Shown here piece by piece: positions 7,550 to 14,764 of a DNA stretch of 35,984 bases. A model generated the notes under the pieces. The model was not told the DNA's origin. It searched no databases and worked only from the letters and a program-made list of their open reading frames with translations. How positions within the stretch are numbered: position 1 is the stretch's first letter; the number at the start of each line of letters is the position of its first letter. A program made the translations under genes and the position numbers. Source of the DNA: an uncultured Bacteroidales bacterium (lineage in GTDB: Bacteria; Bacteroidota; Bacteroidia; Bacteroidales; P3); assembly GCA_900318275.1 (NCBI GenBank), contig ONJY01000023.1, forward strand, positions 1-35,984, read 5' to 3'.

Positions 7550-7559
7550 ATCATATTTA

Positions 7560-7961
7560 TTATTTCCGGATAAACCGTTCGTCTGTCTCGGGCTGGTCGG
7601 CGGGGGTGTAGCGGGTGACGGTCATGTGGAGGTCGTACTTCTCGCGGAGGGCGGCGATGGTGGCCATCATGGGGGTGGCGTGGTGGCGGTCGATGGCTTT
7701 CTGGCTGGCCCAGCTGTCGATGAGCAGGACGGTCTCGGGATCGTCGAGCGACTGGTAATACTCATACCGCAGGTTGCCCTCTTCGGCGCGGATGGCGGCG
7801 ACGGTGCCGCTGGCGGTCATCTCCTCGGCGAACTTCAGGGCGTTGCCGTCAACGCCAGTATACTTTATGTTGACTGTTATCGGCATCTCTTTCTCATTGT
7901 TGTCTCCGCAGCAAGCGGCCAGCAGGACCGCCGCCAGGAGGGTTGTCAAAATGTGTTTCAT
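7560..7961 (-). CDS. Lipoprotein with antibiotic-biosynthesis-monooxygenase (YgiN-like) domain
   Basis: A 133-residue protein. Residues 1-17 form a lipoprotein signal (hydrophobic LTTLLAAVLL, lipobox LAAC with Cys17), so it should be anchored in an envelope membrane. The mature part fits the ABM ferredoxin-like family: ITVNIKYTGVDGNALKF, AIRAEEGNLRYEYYQSLDDP, then ETVLLIDSWASQKAIDRHHA, with the conserved E-x-W-x-S/D-x-x-A-x-x-x-H pattern. Family members include quinol monooxygenases and heme-degrading enzymes, usually small and cytoplasmic, so the lipid anchor is notable. Its ATG overlaps the stop of the cupin gene by four bases (ATGA), which implies translational coupling. The exact substrate cannot be read from sequence. 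Confidence 0.82.
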   Translation of the reverse strand: MKHILTTLLAAVLLAACCGDNNEKEMPITVNIKYTGVDGNALKFAEEMTASGTVAAIRAEEGNLRYEYYQSLDDPETVLLIDSWASQKAIDRHHATPMMATIAALREKYDLHMTVTRYTPADQPETDERFIRK

Positions 7962-8332
7962 AGTTCATCAGGGTGTTGTATCGACAGAGGCATATCCTTC
8001 TGCGAGAGGTAGAACATGTAGAGGATGGCGGGCTTGGTGCCACGGTTCTCGCCGTGGTGGACGGTGCCGACCATCTCGACCACTGCCTCGCCCTCGTGGA
8101 CCACCTTCTCGGTGCCGTCCTGGGCGACGATGGTCAGCTCGCCCTGTGTCAGTACGCCGAAGTTCATCACCTCGTGGTGGTGCCATCCCAGCTTGCAGCC
8201 TGCGGGGAACACATACTTCAAGGCCACCAGTTCGGGGCGTCCTTGGAGGTAGTCGGGCAACTCAACACCGTCCCAGCTCTGCGCTGTGCGGAAAAGCTGG
8301 GTAGTCTCCACTTGTCTTGCTGTCTCTTCCAT
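7958..8332 (-). CDS. Small cupin-domain protein
   Basis: A 124-residue single-domain cupin without a signal peptide. The first cupin motif is FPAGCKLGWHHHEVMNFGVL followed by TQGELTI (paired histidines, then a residue region leading to the conserved Gly). The second is EGEAVVEMVGTVHHGENRG. The clustered His residues are expected metal ligands of the beta barrel. Such cupins often accompany oxidoreductases and ABM-type monooxygenases in quinone or aldehyde detoxification clusters, which fits the two downstream genes, but no reaction can be assigned. It follows the acetyltransferase gene by nine bases and overlaps the lipoprotein gene by four. Confidence 0.88.
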   Translation of the reverse strand: MEETARQVETTQLFRTAQSWDGVELPDYLQGRPELVALKYVFPAGCKLGWHHHEVMNFGVLTQGELTIVAQDGTEKVVHEGEAVVEMVGTVHHGENRGTKPAILYMFYLSQKDMPLSIQHPDEL

Positions 8333-8341
8333 AGTTATGTA

Positions 8342-8977
8342 TTACAATTCTTTTACAAAGCTCCAGCTGCCCATCTTGTGGCTGCGGCAGTCAAGCTCCT
8401 GGTAGTCGGCGACGTCGAAGCCCAGATGCTGGTAGAATGCCAGGTTGCTCTCGCTGTTGGTGAAGAAGCATAGGCGTGTGCCGCCGTTGGTGCGGACATA
8501 CGGGATGACGCAATCCATCAGCATCTCGCGTCCGAAGCCTTTCCCCTGACAGTCGGGGCGGACGGTGAGCGAGCTGAGATACCATGTGGTGCCGCCGAGC
8601 AGCGTGTGGCAGTAGTGGCCCGCTGTGGTGTCCATCGTGAGCCACTCCTTGATGATGTCCTGCTTGGGCAGCCGCAGCACCTTGCCCCAGCCGTGGAGTA
8701 TATACTGCAGGTCGCCGGGCTTTTTCCATTCGGGAGGGAAGAGGTCGGCCACGGCGGCCAGCATGCTCTCATGGTGTGCCGCCAGGAACCGTGCGCGGCG
8801 ACGGGTGGTGCGGTACTCGCTGTGAATCATGGCGCGCATGAAAGCCAGGCGCTCCCGCTCGTCGGGGAAGAAATGGGTGAAATACTCATAGTCGGAGAAG
8901 GCCTGCACCGCGAGTTCGGCGCACTCGCCAGTCTCGTTCCGCTGCATGGGCGCTATGGTCAGGTGTTCGGTATGCAT
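8342..8977 (-). CDS. GNAT-family N-acetyltransferase
   Basis: A 211-residue cytoplasmic acetyl-CoA-dependent acetyltransferase. The acetyl-CoA loop is clear near residues 134-155: WYLSSLTVRPDCQGKGFGRE, carrying the Q-x-x-G-x-G signature on the beta4-alpha3 turn. The usual C-terminal element is also present (LCFFTNSESNLAFYQHLGF, with N-x-x-x-Y-x-x-x-G-F). The length and long N-terminal half resemble GNAT proteins with broad or unknown small-molecule substrates. It sits between the membrane protein gene (21 bases upstream) and the cupin gene (9 bases downstream), probably in one transcript. Substrate unknown. Confidence 0.9.
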   Translation of the reverse strand: MHTEHLTIAPMQRNETGECAELAVQAFSDYEYFTHFFPDERERLAFMRAMIHSEYRTTRRRARFLAAHHESMLAAVADLFPPEWKKPGDLQYILHGWGKVLRLPKQDIIKEWLTMDTTAGHYCHTLLGGTTWYLSSLTVRPDCQGKGFGREMLMDCVIPYVRTNGGTRLCFFTNSESNLAFYQHLGFDVADYQELDCRSHKMGSWSFVKEL

Positions 8978-8998
8978 ATTCTTTGTCGCAGCTGATTG

Positions 8999-9802
8999 TT
9001 ATTTTGCGTCGGCTGCGGTGTGCGTTTTCTTCTTGTAGTGGGCGTCGGCGGAGATGAAGAGGCCGACGATGGGGAGGAAGAGGTAGATGCAGCCTTCGAT
9101 GCACTCGATGGCGAGCATGGTGACGGCCTCGAAGACCACGAGGAAGCAGACGGCCGAGAACAGGCAGCGCCAGAAGAGGCGTGTGCGCACGGTGTCGGCC
9201 ACCAGTTTCACCAGCGCCATCAGGAACACCACCACATGGTAGGCAATCATAATCCAGACGCCTGTGATGGGGATGAAGTTGTCGGCGATGCCGGCCACAG
9301 AGGCCCCGAGGAGCATGATGACGATGATCCAATTCCATTCGCGCCACTGCTTCTCGCTGAGGCCCATGCGGTCGCTCTGGTGGGCTATGATGTGAAGGAA
9401 CACGTTGAACATGCTGTAGGCCACGAAGCTGAGCAGCGCCACGCCGACCAGCGACCAGCCGAGGCCCACCACCTGGCTTTGGCAGAACCAGCCGATGCAT
9501 ATCTCCTTGCGTCCGAGGTCATCATCCTCGAAGAGCGGCAGGTCGCCCGAGAAGCAGTAGTAGTAAGTGGCGGCAACGGTCACCCACCACAGCGTGTAGA
9601 GTAGCGGATAGAGGTTGCGGCGCTCCTTCTTGTAGATGATGAAATATATAATGCGCATGGCCATTGCCAGCACCAGCAGCAGGATTGGGATGACGATAGG
9701 ATGGAGCCCCAGCGGGTTGCTGTGGTGGAGGTTGAGCAATTCGGGGATGTTGCTCATCGGCGCATTGGCCTTGATATAATCTGAAAGGGCTGATATGAAC
9801 AT
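8999..9802 (-). CDS. Multi-pass membrane protein of unknown function
   Basis: A 267-residue protein with about six or seven predicted membrane helices. The clearest are at residues 33-57 (IVIPILLLVLAMAMRIIYFI), about 66-85 (LLYTLWWVTVAATYYYCFSG), 110-135 (VVGLGWSLVGVALLSFVAYS), 155-172 (WNWIIVIMLLGASVAGIADN), 179-200 (VWIMIAYHVVVFLMALVKLV) and 212-250. A hydrophilic loop rich in acidic residues (LPLFEDDDLGRKEICIGWFC) follows the second helix. I do not recognise the family. It starts 11 bases after the carbonic anhydrase stop, so co-transcription with that enzyme is likely. A bicarbonate- or proton-linked role would be guesswork. An alternative ATG exists 45 bases downstream (MSNIPELL). Confidence 0.75.
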   Translation of the reverse strand: MFISALSDYIKANAPMSNIPELLNLHHSNPLGLHPIVIPILLLVLAMAMRIIYFIIYKKERRNLYPLLYTLWWVTVAATYYYCFSGDLPLFEDDDLGRKEICIGWFCQSQVVGLGWSLVGVALLSFVAYSMFNVFLHIIAHQSDRMGLSEKQWREWNWIIVIMLLGASVAGIADNFIPITGVWIMIAYHVVVFLMALVKLVADTVRTRLFWRCLFSAVCFLVVFEAVTMLAIECIEGCIYLFLPIVGLFISADAHYKKKTHTAADAK

Positions 9803-9813
9803 ATTGCTGACGT

Positions 9814-10395
9814 TTAATTGTTATTCTTGCTGTTGACGGGTATCTCCTGCAGGGCGCCTGTCTCGGAATCGATGATGAATCCGCGCACAGTGACGTCCTT
9901 GGGCACCAGCGGGTGGGTGCGGATGACCTCCACGGTCTTGCGCACCGACTCCTCGGTGTCCTTGAAGCCTTCGAGCCAGTGATTGAGGTCGATGCCGCAT
10001 TTGCGGATGGTGTCGAGGGTCTGGTCGGTGACGCCACGCGCCAGCATCTCGTCGTGGAAGTGGCTGTAGCTCATGTGGCAGGCGCCGCAGTGGGAGTGGG
10101 CCACCACCATGATGCTGTCGACACCCAGCTCGTAGATGGCCACTATCAGGCTGCGGATGGCCGAGTCGAAGGGGGTGATGACCAAGCCGCCGGCGTTTTT
10201 GATGATCTTGGCGTCGCCATTGCGCAGGCCGAGGGCTGCGGGCAGCAGCTCGGTGAGGCGTGTGTCCATGCACGACAGCACGGCGAGTTTCTTGTCGGGG
10301 TACTTGTCGGTGACATACTTCTCGTATCCTTTCTCGGCCACGAACTTCCTGTTGTATTCTAATATTTGGTCAATCATGATGTCGTAATGATTCAA
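9814..10395 (-). CDS. Beta-class carbonic anhydrase
   Basis: A 193-residue zinc enzyme interconverting CO2 and bicarbonate. The beta-class signatures are present. AVLSCMDTRL supplies the first zinc Cys and the Asp-Arg dyad. KNAGGLVI follows. MVVAHSHCGACHMS supplies the zinc His and the second Cys. The short length and HxHCG form resemble the compact Cab-type (clade with the methanogen enzyme) rather than the longer E. coli Can type. No signal peptide, so cytoplasmic. It has its own -7 element in the gap after the UDG-like gene and probably heads the run with the membrane protein, acetyltransferase, cupin and lipoprotein. Confidence 0.93.
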   Translation of the reverse strand: MNHYDIMIDQILEYNRKFVAEKGYEKYVTDKYPDKKLAVLSCMDTRLTELLPAALGLRNGDAKIIKNAGGLVITPFDSAIRSLIVAIYELGVDSIMVVAHSHCGACHMSYSHFHDEMLARGVTDQTLDTIRKCGIDLNHWLEGFKDTEESVRKTVEVIRTHPLVPKDVTVRGFIIDSETGALQEIPVNSKNNN

Positions 10396-10397
10396 AA

Positions 10398-10407
10398 TGC
10401 AAAAGTA
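10398..10407 (-). promoter_or_regulatory. -7 element upstream of the carbonic anhydrase gene
   Basis: On the minus strand TACTTTTGCA matches TAnnTTTG. It overlaps the gap of 22 bases after the UDG-like gene and lies nearly on the start codon, so any transcript starting here would be leaderless or nearly so. No clear -33 TTG was found. Confidence 0.45.
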
Positions 10408-10417
10408 CGAAAAAATA

Positions 10418-10999
10418 TTAAAGTATGCCTACAGCCTTCATCAAGCGGCTGTAGTAGGCGGCTTTCTCCTGCAGTGGCATGGGGTAGGCGCGCGAGGATG
10501 AGGGCATGCGCCAGAGTCGCATGTCGCGGCCGGTAATAGTGAATTCGTTGTATTCGCCCATTCCTGGCACGGCGACGCCGTAGGCCTCGGTGAGTGCCGA
10601 GAAGCTCTTCTGACCTGTGCATACGATGTTGTGGCACAGCGGTATCTGCGCCAGCAGAGCGGGGATGTCGGTCTTCTCGACTATTAACAGGTCCTTGTCG
10701 GAAGCGTTGCCGCTGAGGCGCTGCACGGCGGTGGCAGTGTCGTAGATGGCTATGCCGCGCTCGTTGAGCAGCCGCTTGATGTCGGGCAGGCGGAACGTCT
10801 TGTGTTCGTTGTCCACAAGCCGTTGGCTGTCGGCGTAGAACACCTGTCCGAAGATCTCCCACATCATGTTGGTGCGGTTGGGGTAGAAGAAGTCCATGCA
10901 CCAGCGGCGGCGCGGCGGCGGGAAGCTGCCGAGCATGAGCAGGCGTGCGTTGGGCGGCAGGAAGGGCTCAAGTGGATGGTGTTCTGTCTGGGCGTCCAT
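10418..10999 (-). CDS. Uracil-DNA glycosylase-superfamily protein (DNA-deoxyinosine glycosylase type)
   Basis: A 193-residue cytoplasmic DNA repair enzyme candidate. The N-terminal motif ARLLMLGSFPPPRRRWCMDF and then FYPNRTNMMWEIFGQVFYAD match the family-6/MUG-like branch of the uracil-DNA glycosylase superfamily, annotated as DNA-deoxyinosine or G:T/U glycosylases. In that branch the Asn in the YPxNxxNxFW-like motif is important. IVCTGQKSFSALTEAYG and the late LWRMPSSSRAYPMPLQEKAA, with the conserved LPSSSPA-like motif, complete the fold. The frame continues to a TTG at 11023, but the ATG at 10999 is preferred because the promoter core lies between them. It diverges from recX across 347 bases. 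Confidence 0.88.
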   Translation of the reverse strand: MDAQTEHHPLEPFLPPNARLLMLGSFPPPRRRWCMDFFYPNRTNMMWEIFGQVFYADSQRLVDNEHKTFRLPDIKRLLNERGIAIYDTATAVQRLSGNASDKDLLIVEKTDIPALLAQIPLCHNIVCTGQKSFSALTEAYGVAVPGMGEYNEFTITGRDMRLWRMPSSSRAYPMPLQEKAAYYSRLMKAVGIL

Positions 11000-11018
11000 G
11001 CAGTGTTGTTTTTTGCGA

Positions 11019-11028
11019 TGCAAAGATA
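11019..11028 (-). promoter_or_regulatory. -7 element of the UDG-like gene
   Basis: TATCTTTGCA on the minus strand, about 20 bases before the ATG at 10999. No clear -33 element. Confidence 0.65.
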
Positions 11029-11067
11029 CGAAAAAAAACTATAATGAGTGCCGACAGGTGTCCGGAT

Positions 11068-11166
11068 GGAGTCCCTTCAGCCCCTCTATGGAACCCCTTC
11101 GATCCCTCGACGGCCTTCCACTGAAGAACGACCGAAGGGGGTCCGTAGAGGGGCCGAAGGGACTCC
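11068..11166. repeat. Long imperfect inverted repeat (37-base arms)
   Basis: The left arm is 11068-11104 and the right arm 11130-11166. Paired blocks are GGAGTCCCTTC with GAAGGGACTCC, GCCCCTCTA with TAGAGGGGC, and CCCCTTCG with CGAAGGGG. The blocks are separated by only single mismatches, and the loop is about 25 bases. There is no T tract after it, so it is not a simple terminator. Its form suggests a dispersed palindromic element. Confidence 0.8.
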
Positions 11167-11291
11167 GTACAAACCCAGGCTGTTTCTGCGTTTACAGAAA
11201 ATGAGTGTCTGTAGCATGTTGGTTTGCAGGGTGTTCTGTTTTATGTATTTTGGCGTTTTTTCGGCTTTTTTTCACCTTTTTTACTCTGTTT

Positions 11292-11325
11292 TTTGTCTGT
11301 TTTGTTTTTTTTGTGTACTTTTGCA
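11292..11325 (+). promoter_or_regulatory. Promoter of recX
   Basis: TTTG (11292-11295), 20 bases, then TACTTTTGCA (11316-11325). The ATG follows about 21 bases later. Confidence 0.75.
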
Positions 11326-11346
11326 TTTTGAAAGAATGAAGACGTG

Positions 11347-11871
11347 ATGGACGAAGGGTGCCGCAATAGTCAGGCCTACAAGGCGCAGTTGGAGCGTGCG
11401 CGCCGCTGGTGCGCCGCCGAGGAGCGCTGCGAGAGCGGTGTGAGGGAGAAGCTAGCGGCGTGGGGCACCGGCAGGGCCGACGCCGACGACATTATAGCCA
11501 GTCTGGTGGAAGAGGGCTACCTTGATGATGTGCGCTACGCGCGTGCCTACTGCGAGAGCAAGGTGCTGCACCAGCACTGGGGGCGCCAGAAGGTCTGCTA
11601 CCAGCTGAGGCTGAAGCGGCTGTCGCGCGAGGCGATAGAGGAGGGAATGGCCGCCGTGGACGAGGAACGGTACATGGAGATGCTGAGAGAGGTGGCCGAG
11701 AAGAAATGGGAGGCGGAGAGTGGGAAACGGAGTGTTGGGAGCGGAGAGAGTGGAGTGGAGAGCAGAGAATGGGTGACGGATGTGAAGAGGAAAGTGATGG
11801 CGTTCCTGGCGTCGCGGGGCTTCACGATGAGCGAGATAAACGAAACAATAACAAATATCACAAAACGATGA
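11347..11871 (+). CDS. recX: Regulatory protein RecX
   Basis: A 174-residue cytoplasmic modulator of the RecA filament. Family features are the three-helix repeats: RARRWCAAEERCESGVREKL and AAWG, then DDIIASLVEEGYLDDVRYAR followed by AYCESKVLHQHWGRQKVCYQ (the most conserved part of RecX), then SREAIEEGMAAVDEERYMEM. Between the second and third repeat lies a low-complexity stretch (about residues 118-142, Glu/Ser/Gly/Arg-rich) encoded by purine-rich repetitive DNA. The last repeat resumes at VKRKVMAFLASRGFTMSEIN. The ATG at 11347 is preferred over the GTG directly before it. The stop overlaps the DUF3078 start by four bases (ATGA), so the two genes are translationally coupled. Confidence 0.92.
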   Translation: MDEGCRNSQAYKAQLERARRWCAAEERCESGVREKLAAWGTGRADADDIIASLVEEGYLDDVRYARAYCESKVLHQHWGRQKVCYQLRLKRLSREAIEEGMAAVDEERYMEMLREVAEKKWEAESGKRSVGSGESGVESREWVTDVKRKVMAFLASRGFTMSEINETITNITKR

Positions 11872-13001
11872 AACGTATCATTACCCTTTTTGCAGCCATG
11901 GCTTTGGTTGCTACTGTTGCAACGGCACAGGACGATGCCGCTGCTGGCGCTACATGGACCACCAGCACCACTCCGGCGTTGAAGGTCAGCGAGCAGCTGT
12001 TCAACAACTGGTCGAAGAGCGGTAACTCCACTTTCGACGTCACGTCCACATTCTTCGGCAACTACAAGTACACGCATCCCAAGTATGTATGGGACAATGT
12101 GGCCGACCTGGCCTACGGCTATGCCTGGCAGGACCTCGACCCCGAGGGTGTTCTGTTTGAGACGCGCCGCAAGAGCAACGATAAGATTGACCTGACGAGC
12201 GCCTTGTCGTGGAACGCCTACAAGGGTTGGGGCGCCAGTTTCACGGCCAACCTGAAGACGCAGTTCGGTAGAGGCTATGAGTATGAGGGTGTTGGCCAGG
12301 CCGCCGAAGATAGCAAGATGCTTGTCTCCGACTTCTTCGCCCCTGCTTACCTGACCACGGCTCTCGCCTTTGAGTACAAGAAACCCGACTGGTCGGTGTC
12401 TCTCTCTTTCCTGACCGGCAAGACTACCTTCGTCTGCAACGACTGGTTCATCATCAACGGCTACAACTACGGTGTCATCCAGAACGATGTCGACGACCCC
12501 AAGAAGCCGTTCGACCCCGCCGACTCCGCGACCTACAAAAACATCAAAAACGCCTACTTTGCCCTCGGTAGCTATATCCGCGCCCAGTACCTGAAGAAGG
12601 ACATCGTACCCAACCTCGACCTATACGCCCGCATAGAGATCTTCTACGACTACCAGAAACCGAAGAACATGGGATGGAAGTCGATAGATGCCTCTACCGA
12701 CTGGTCGTATGTGCCGGGCGATGGCGGTGCCAGAACCAAGTATACTGGTATTGAGGCAGTGGACAAGGCTGGTTTCGAGCGTTTGAAAGGCATGAACTGG
12801 CTGCAGCGCCGCGCCTTTGAGACTGATCTGGACATGGAGGTGAAGCTCGACTACCGTTTCTCGAGCCATATAGCCGCCAACTTTGCCCTTAACCTGAAGT
12901 ACGACACCGACTTCGCTGGCATGGGCCGCGGCGGTCACTGGCAGCTCTACCAGCTTGCCGGTGTGCAACTGTTCTTCAATTGGAAGACGCCGCAGCAGTA
13001 A
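11868..13001 (+). CDS. DUF3078 family exported beta-rich protein
   Basis: A 377-residue protein with a signal peptide (MKRIITLFAAMALVATVATA, cleavage after TAQ or near it). The mature part has family features of DUF3078: LKVSEQLFNNWSKSGNSTF near the N-terminus, then repeated amphipathic beta strands with alternating aromatic residues (KIDLTSALSWNAYKGWGASF), and a final strand ending in LAGVQLFFNWKTPQQ. The strand pattern and aromatic girdles suggest an outer-membrane beta barrel. Its function is unknown. It starts inside the recX stop. It ends back to back with the convergent SAM hydroxide adenosyltransferase gene, with no base between the two stop codons, so any terminator must lie inside one of the two coding regions. 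Confidence 0.88.
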   Translation: MKRIITLFAAMALVATVATAQDDAAAGATWTTSTTPALKVSEQLFNNWSKSGNSTFDVTSTFFGNYKYTHPKYVWDNVADLAYGYAWQDLDPEGVLFETRRKSNDKIDLTSALSWNAYKGWGASFTANLKTQFGRGYEYEGVGQAAEDSKMLVSDFFAPAYLTTALAFEYKKPDWSVSLSFLTGKTTFVCNDWFIINGYNYGVIQNDVDDPKKPFDPADSATYKNIKNAYFALGSYIRAQYLKKDIVPNLDLYARIEIFYDYQKPKNMGWKSIDASTDWSYVPGDGGARTKYTGIEAVDKAGFERLKGMNWLQRRAFETDLDMEVKLDYRFSSHIAANFALNLKYDTDFAGMGRGGHWQLYQLAGVQLFFNWKTPQQ

Positions 13002-13781
13002 TCATTTGAATCTTAGTAGTACAGACTCGCTGACACGAAGCCCCACCAGCTGTGCCAGCGAGCCTTCTTTTATGGCCAGTTCGAGGAGGCCTGTGGCGGA
13101 GACCACGAGGCGCAGGCGGCGCCGCGGGTCGGTAGAAGCGCTGGTGGTGTGGTAGCCCGTCGAGAGCTCGGTGACCTCCTGGTCGCGCACCGATAGCACG
13201 AAGTCGCGCCCATGGCGTATCTCTTCGAACTCCTTGTAGTTGATGCCGAGGTAGGCGTTGCCGTAGCGGTCTATGTAGTGCACGTAGAGGCGGTAGTTCT
13301 CGCCCTGCTGCAGGTAGTGCGGCAGGGTGCGCTGTATCATCTGCGCCGGGCGCTGGCCGATGTCGTCGAGCGAGGCGCCGCGCGCCAACATCACCGCCAC
13401 GCGTGCGAAGACCATGTAGGCGGCGAAGTTGTAGCTGCCGTCGGGCTTGACGTTGATGGTGCGCACATCCTCCATTGCATCGCCGAGGGCCATGGCTGCC
13501 AGGCCGTTGTCGCTGCATAGGTAGTACTGGCCGTGAGCTTTGATGCAGAGGAAAGGCTGCTGGGTGGCCACGTCGATGATGTGTATCGTCCCCGCGGGGA
13601 AGCCCGTGCAGGCCTGACGCACCACGAAGGTGGCCGTCATCACGTTGTGCGGCTCAAGCCCATGTGTGACGTCGACCACCTGTACGCCATCTATATGGCT
13701 GTACAGCAACCCCTTGACCATGCCTGCGAAGAAGCCGGCATCGCCCCAGTCGGTGGTCAGTGTCACAATGGGAGTACTCAT
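13002..13781 (-). CDS. SAM hydroxide adenosyltransferase (DUF62 / chlorinase-fluorinase family)
   Basis: A 259-residue cytoplasmic enzyme of the family that splits S-adenosylmethionine to adenosine and methionine using hydroxide. The N-terminus IVTLTTDWGDAGFFAGMVKG has the conserved Asp and Gly residues of the SAM pocket; VQVVDVTHGLEPHNVMTATF and IIDVATQQPFLCIKAHGQYY complete the first domain with its catalytic Asp/His surroundings. The C-terminal barrel holds HYIDRYGNAYLGI, a counterpart of the family D-x-F-GN motif. The ATG at 13781 is chosen because it sits 10 bases after the -7 element; the longer frame would run through the promoter. Confidence 0.93.
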   Translation of the reverse strand: MSTPIVTLTTDWGDAGFFAGMVKGLLYSHIDGVQVVDVTHGLEPHNVMTATFVVRQACTGFPAGTIHIIDVATQQPFLCIKAHGQYYLCSDNGLAAMALGDAMEDVRTINVKPDGSYNFAAYMVFARVAVMLARGASLDDIGQRPAQMIQRTLPHYLQQGENYRLYVHYIDRYGNAYLGINYKEFEEIRHGRDFVLSVRDQEVTELSTGYHTTSASTDPRRRLRLVVSATGLLELAIKEGSLAQLVGLRVSESVLLRFK

Positions 13782-13789
13782 ATTGCGAG

Positions 13790-13821
13790 TGCAAAGATAC
13801 GAATTAATTTCCAAAGGCCAA
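13790..13821 (-). promoter_or_regulatory. Promoter of the SAM hydroxide adenosyltransferase gene
   Basis: Minus strand: TTG (complement of 13819-13821), 19 bases, TATCTTTGCA (complement of 13790-13799). The ATG lies so close that the mRNA is probably leaderless or has a very short leader. Confidence 0.7.
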
Positions 13822-13839
13822 GGAAAAAGTTTTTGCCGG

Positions 13840-13862
13840 CTGCACAATAATATCTTGTGCAG
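13840..13862. promoter_or_regulatory. Perfect inverted repeat upstream of the universal stress gene
   Basis: CTGCACAA (13840-13847), seven bases, TTGTGCAG (13855-13862). It has the size of a dimer-binding operator and lies 42 bases before the stress-protein ATG and about 20 bases behind the divergent promoter. Confidence 0.5.
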
Positions 13863-13903
13863 TGCGTTAATCAATAAATAAAGGTATAAAAAAAGAATCA
13901 GAT

Positions 13904-14743
13904 ATGAAATCTATAATCGTCGGTACCGACTTCTCAGAAGGCTCTTATGTGGCTCTTGAGCTTGCTGTTGACGTGGCCAACCGTCTGCAGTGCGGCATAA
14001 TGCTTGTGTGGGTGAAGCGCGAGAAGAAACTCTTCACCAGCGACCAGCTGGATATGATGACCAACCTGGCCAAGGACAAGCTCTATGAGCTGTGCCAAAA
14101 GTACAGCCACTTGATGAAGCACGGAGAGATTCGTTGCGAGATACTTACCGGCAAGGTGTCGACAGCCATTGCCGAGGCGGCAAAGCGCGAGCTTTCGCCT
14201 ATGATTATCATAGGTACCAACGGCGCTTCCGGCTTCGAGAAATACTTTATCGGCAGCCAGGCCGCCCGTATCGTGCAGGACTCGCCGTGTCCGGTGCTCA
14301 CCATGCGTCAGGGCTACGACTTCCACAAGCGTCTGGAGCGCATCGTGTGCCCCATACGCGTCAATGTCAACTCGCGCCAGAAGGTGCCGCCTGCAGCCAC
14401 CATGGCCAAGATATTCGGCTCCGAAGTGCACATTCTCGGCCTGCTCGATCTCAAGGAGGAGGAGTCGGCATTGCGTACATACATGACACAGAGCGTGGAC
14501 TACCTCGAGCGCGAGGGAGTGCCGTTCCACTACGAGATACGTTCCTACTCCACCTATAGTGACACCGTGCTGGCGTACGCCGACGAGATAAAGGCAGACC
14601 TTGTCATCATCAATACCGAACAGGACAAGGTTATCTCGCAGCTCTTCCTCGGCACCAATGCACAGCAGGTGGTGCACAAGTCGCAGATACCTGTGCTCTG
14701 CATCCACCCGGCTGACTATATCAATGTGGCTGCCAAGGTATGA
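13904..14743 (+). CDS. Tandem-domain universal stress protein (UspA family)
   Basis: A 279-residue cytoplasmic protein with two Usp domains. Domain 1 runs from MKSIIVGTDFSEGSYVALEL to the ATP-loop motif IIGTNGASGFEKYFIGSQAA and SPCPVLTMR; this loop has the G-x2-G-x9-G-S/T form of ATP-binding members. Domain 2 begins at ERIVCPIRVNVNSRQKVPPA and ends with INTEQDKVISQLFLGTNAQQ and SQIPVLCIHP. Its loop lacks the glycines, so it probably does not bind ATP. Usp proteins respond to starvation, stress or redox change. It is transcribed divergently from the SAM hydroxide adenosyltransferase gene and is followed after 21 bases by the HI0933-like flavoprotein gene, likely in one transcript. Confidence 0.93.
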   Translation: MKSIIVGTDFSEGSYVALELAVDVANRLQCGIMLVWVKREKKLFTSDQLDMMTNLAKDKLYELCQKYSHLMKHGEIRCEILTGKVSTAIAEAAKRELSPMIIIGTNGASGFEKYFIGSQAARIVQDSPCPVLTMRQGYDFHKRLERIVCPIRVNVNSRQKVPPAATMAKIFGSEVHILGLLDLKEEESALRTYMTQSVDYLEREGVPFHYEIRSYSTYSDTVLAYADEIKADLVIINTEQDKVISQLFLGTNAQQVVHKSQIPVLCIHPADYINVAAKV

Positions 14744-14764
14744 GCCGTTTAGTGTTCAGGACTT

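Larger units (their letters stand above)
11000..11346. other. Intergenic region between divergent UDG-like gene and recX
   Basis: Holds the two divergent promoters, a long imperfect hairpin (11068-11166) and a strongly T-rich stretch on the plus strand (about 11220-11315). A small open frame through the hairpin is not considered a gene. Confidence 0.7.

Noticed and set aside
7392-8012. 206-residue open frame on the plus strand over the operators, flavoprotein fragment and lipoprotein gene
   Set aside because: It lies antisense to better-supported genes, has no family features and begins with a GTG without a promoter.
11048-11347. 99-residue frame through the long hairpin before recX
   Set aside because: The sequence is explained by the palindrome and a T-rich tract; the Phe/Cys-rich end is a translation of the T run.
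13934-14707. 257-residue frame antisense to the universal stress gene
   Set aside because: Mirror of a GC-rich coding region; the opposite strand has clear Usp motifs.
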